Positions 51,252 to 53,853 of a DNA stretch of 53,853 nucleotides are shown in pieces. The stretch is from Alphaproteobacteria bacterium (GTDB lineage: Bacteria > Pseudomonadota > Alphaproteobacteria > WRAU01 > Hepatincolaceae), in assembly GCA_031274895.1 (NCBI GenBank), contig JAISPM010000062.1:1-53853 (forward strand). Direction: 5' to 3'. The translations under genes were made by a program, and so were the position numbers. The notes beneath the pieces were generated by a model. The model ran no database searches. It saw only the letters and a program-made list of their open reading frames with translations, and was not told where the DNA came from. How positions within the stretch are numbered: the first letter of the stretch is position 1; the number at the start of each line of letters is the position of its first letter.

Positions 51252-52193
51252 ATGAAGAAAATCTTTATTACAATACTATTTTTACTAAGCAGTTTCTCGC
51301 TTATGGCAGAAACATTACCACAAGCAGAAACCCCGCAAGAATATACAATGCCAAGAAATTCCATATCCGTAGGATTTGGCGGTTCTACAGGCACCATGGA
51401 TGTGGATGGTCTTAAAGTAGATACCAAAAGCAATTTAAATATTTCCTATTTACAAAGATTAAAAGCCTTTAATGGGAAATTAGCTATCGGAGCAGATTTT
51501 ACCACATTTTTTGGCAGCAAAACTAAGTATACAGAAGATTTTAGTGGTTTTAGCGTGCAGAATGCTAATGCTAAAAGCGGAGACAGAAACAGAGTGTTTG
51601 TAGATTCTAATACTTGTTCAGACTGGAATAGCGTTAGTCCGGGTATTTGTGATAGCAGTAATGGCAATATGAGTTCAGTTCCTAGTTGCTCTTTAGTTCT
51701 AATGTCCAGCTATTGCGATGCAACAACTCCATCTCCTGAATTCAGTGGTGGTGGCAACGGAGGCGGCAATGGCGGTCCTGATGTTTGTGATATAATGCCG
51801 GAACTATGCGGTGGCAATGGCGGATCGGGAATATCAGCCATAGAATACACAGGTAATTCTTATACCCTTATGCTTTTAGCCGATTATGCAGTTTATAGCA
51901 ATGAAAAATTTGATGTATCTGCCCAGTTAGGAGCCGGTATGGTTATTAGAACTCTAAGTATAAGTGGTCAGATGTTTGGCTACTCTATGGATGATAACGG
52001 TTTTGGAGCAGCTGCAGCATATAAAGCAGGTGTAGTGGGAACCTATAATATTACTAATAATTTAGGTATCGGCGCAGGTGTGCATTACGTATACACAGGC
52101 GAAACTACCATGGTATTTACTGATGGTGATGATTCAACAATCAAAAGCAACGGTGCTGTTAATTATAACCTCCATTTAAGATTAAGATTCTAA
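51252..52193 (+). CDS. Outer-membrane beta-barrel protein (paralog of 32366-33313)
   Basis: Near-identical signal peptide, SNLNISYLQRL, YTGNSYTLMLL, GVHYVYTGE, NLHLRLRF. Confidence 0.75.
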   Translation: MKKIFITILFLLSSFSLMAETLPQAETPQEYTMPRNSISVGFGGSTGTMDVDGLKVDTKSNLNISYLQRLKAFNGKLAIGADFTTFFGSKTKYTEDFSGFSVQNANAKSGDRNRVFVDSNTCSDWNSVSPGICDSSNGNMSSVPSCSLVLMSSYCDATTPSPEFSGGGNGGGNGGPDVCDIMPELCGGNGGSGISAIEYTGNSYTLMLLADYAVYSNEKFDVSAQLGAGMVIRTLSISGQMFGYSMDDNGFGAAAAYKAGVVGTYNITNNLGIGAGVHYVYTGETTMVFTDGDDSTIKSNGAVNYNLHLRLRF

Positions 52194-52219
52194 AAATTGA
52201 ATATCTTGGTCTTATACTC

Positions 52220-52248
52220 ATCCCCTCTCACAAGAGGGGATTTTTTTT
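52220..52248 (+). terminator. Intrinsic terminator after OMP gene
   Basis: ATCCCCTCT-CACA-AGAGGGGAT then T8. Confidence 0.8.
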
Positions 52249-52313
52249 ATCCATAAATTTAGTAGTATATTAACCTCTTTAATATTATAATTAGCTTGGT
52301 AAGGAGCTAATTT

Positions 52314-53474
52314 ATGCAGAAAAAAAGAATTACGATTATTGGAGCCACGGGCAGTGTAGGGAAATCGGCATTTAATGTAATTAAACGCAATGCTGAGCTA
52401 TTCCAAGTGGAGGCATTAGTGGCGAAGTCTAACTATCTCGGACTTGCCCAGCAAGCCATAGAACTACAGGCGGAGAAAGTATTTATTGAAGACGAGCAAT
52501 ATTATCAGTCGCTTACCAAAGAACTCCAAGATACTAACATTCAAGTTTTTGCAGGCAAACAAGAAATTATCAACTTCATTAGTAATAACACCAGCGAAAC
52601 AATTTTAATCTGCTCTTCAGGATACGAAAGCATTCCTTATTTTTACACCGCTCTAAACACTAACAAAACCATAGCCATGGCGAACAAAGAGGCGATTGTG
52701 TGCGGCGGCAGCCTTGCCACGCAACTCATGAGTCAATCAAAGGCGCAAGTAATTCCTGTGGATTCCGAACATAGTGCGATTTTCCAATCCTTGCATGGCA
52801 AAAAAGACGATGTTGCCAATATTGTAATCACCGCCTCGGGAGGAGCTTTTGCCAACCTTTCCTTGGAAGATTTAAAAACCGTCTCCAAAGCTCAAGCCCT
52901 GAAACATCCCACTTGGAGCATGGGTAAAAAAATTACTATAGACTCTTCAACCCTTATGAATAAAGCCTTAGAGGTGATAGAGGCTTCTGTGTTATTTGAC
53001 ATCAGTGTGGAAAAAATAGAAGTGTTGCTGCATCGCCAATCTATTCTGCATGGTGGTGTTAATTATAAAGACGGCAGTTTTGTGGGACATTTTTCCTATC
53101 CAAACATGGAAATTCCTGTGGCTTACGGACTTTTTTATCCGCACAGAATTAACACCTCCACAAAAACTCTCTCCTTGGCTGAAACAGGAAACCTAGCCTT
53201 TGAAAAATTAAACGAAGAACGCTTTGTTGCCATAAAACTGGCACGACAAGCCCTTAAAAATGGTAAAAACTATCCCTGCGCCCTAAATGTTGCAAACGAG
53301 GTCGCCGTGGAATCGTATTTAAACGATAAAATTAGTTTTCATAAAATTGTAGATGTGGTAGAATACACACTAGGAAAAATTCTTCCAAACAATATAAATA
53401 GCGTGGCTGATATTGCTGATTCCATAGAGGAATCTAAGGCAATCGCCACTGAATATATACGCGGTAATGCATGA
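52314..53474 (+). CDS. dxr: 1-deoxy-D-xylulose 5-phosphate reductoisomerase; the only CDS in the window ending in TGA
   Basis: RITIIGATGSVGKSAFNVI; MANKEAIVCGG; PVDSEHSAIFQ; stop overlaps next start (ATGA). Confidence 0.96.
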   Translation: MQKKRITIIGATGSVGKSAFNVIKRNAELFQVEALVAKSNYLGLAQQAIELQAEKVFIEDEQYYQSLTKELQDTNIQVFAGKQEIINFISNNTSETILICSSGYESIPYFYTALNTNKTIAMANKEAIVCGGSLATQLMSQSKAQVIPVDSEHSAIFQSLHGKKDDVANIVITASGGAFANLSLEDLKTVSKAQALKHPTWSMGKKITIDSSTLMNKALEVIEASVLFDISVEKIEVLLHRQSILHGGVNYKDGSFVGHFSYPNMEIPVAYGLFYPHRINTSTKTLSLAETGNLAFEKLNEERFVAIKLARQALKNGKNYPCALNVANEVAVESYLNDKISFHKIVDVVEYTLGKILPNNINSVADIADSIEESKAIATEYIRGNA

Positions 53475-53853
53475 TTTTTGAAAGTATTAGTTTTATTAAA
53501 GAATATATTTTAGGATTCTTCGTCTTAATTTCTGTCCTTGTGTTCGTGCATGAATTAGGACACTATCTTTTTGCCAAAATGTTTAAAGTAAAAGTGGAAT
53601 CCTTTTCCATCGGCTTTGGAAAAGAGCTATTCGGCTGGACAGATAAATCCGGCACCCGTTGGAAAATTGCTCCGATTCCCTTCGGCGGCTATGTAAAAAT
53701 GAAAGGCGAAATGATTGAAACCGAGAATTCCGCCACTGAATCTGATAGCGACGCCTTCCAAAGCAAAGCCCTGTGGCAAAAATTTTTGATAGTGCTGGCG
53801 GGTCCATTATTTAATTTAATTTTCCCAATTTTCATTCTGTTTTTTATCGCATT
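53471..53853 (+). CDS. rseP: Site-2 protease RseP (3' truncated by window)
   Basis: MIFESISFIKEYILGFFVLISVLVFVHELGHYLFAKMFKVKVESFSIGFGKELFGW (HExxH). Confidence 0.93.
   Translation, partial: MIFESISFIKEYILGFFVLISVLVFVHELGHYLFAKMFKVKVESFSIGFGKELFGWTDKSGTRWKIAPIPFGGYVKMKGEMIETENSATESDSDAFQSKALWQKFLIVLAGPLFNLIFPIFILFFIA

Overview
AT-rich bacterial chromosome segment. Gene content (cyd oxidase, atpHAGDC, priA, xer recombinase, dxr-rseP) looks alphaproteobacterial and reduced or symbiont-like; that placement is inference. Main blocks: (i) autotransporter and small secreted paralogs; (ii) a compact P2/R-pyocin-like contractile tail module (about 5.88-15.18 kb; V-x-[tRNA]-x-W-J-I-fibre-fibre-FI-FII-E/E'-T-U-X-D) with no capsid, terminase or lysis genes visible; (iii) DUF488 + DUF5131 pair; (iv) cytochrome bd operon; (v) Abi/HEPN gene with a small structured RNA; (vi) priA and ATP synthase; (vii) a full glucuronate/galacturonate/oligogalacturonide catabolic cluster; (viii) paralogous outer-membrane proteins; (ix) dxr-rseP. 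Central finding: the tail genes contain 11 in-frame TGA codons in eight CDSs (J, I, both fibres, FI, T, U, D), with no premature TAA/TAG and with uninterrupted homology across each TGA. The module also carries its own tRNA-Trp with anticodon UCA (6405-6478), which should read UGA as Trp. The non-tail genes in the window show no in-frame TGA, and only one of about 39 (dxr) ends in TGA. This looks like a code-locked, UGA-recoded phage tail/tailocin with its own suppressor tRNA; a genome-wide shift to code 4 is the alternative. Standard code-11 annotation would wrongly call these genes pseudogenes.
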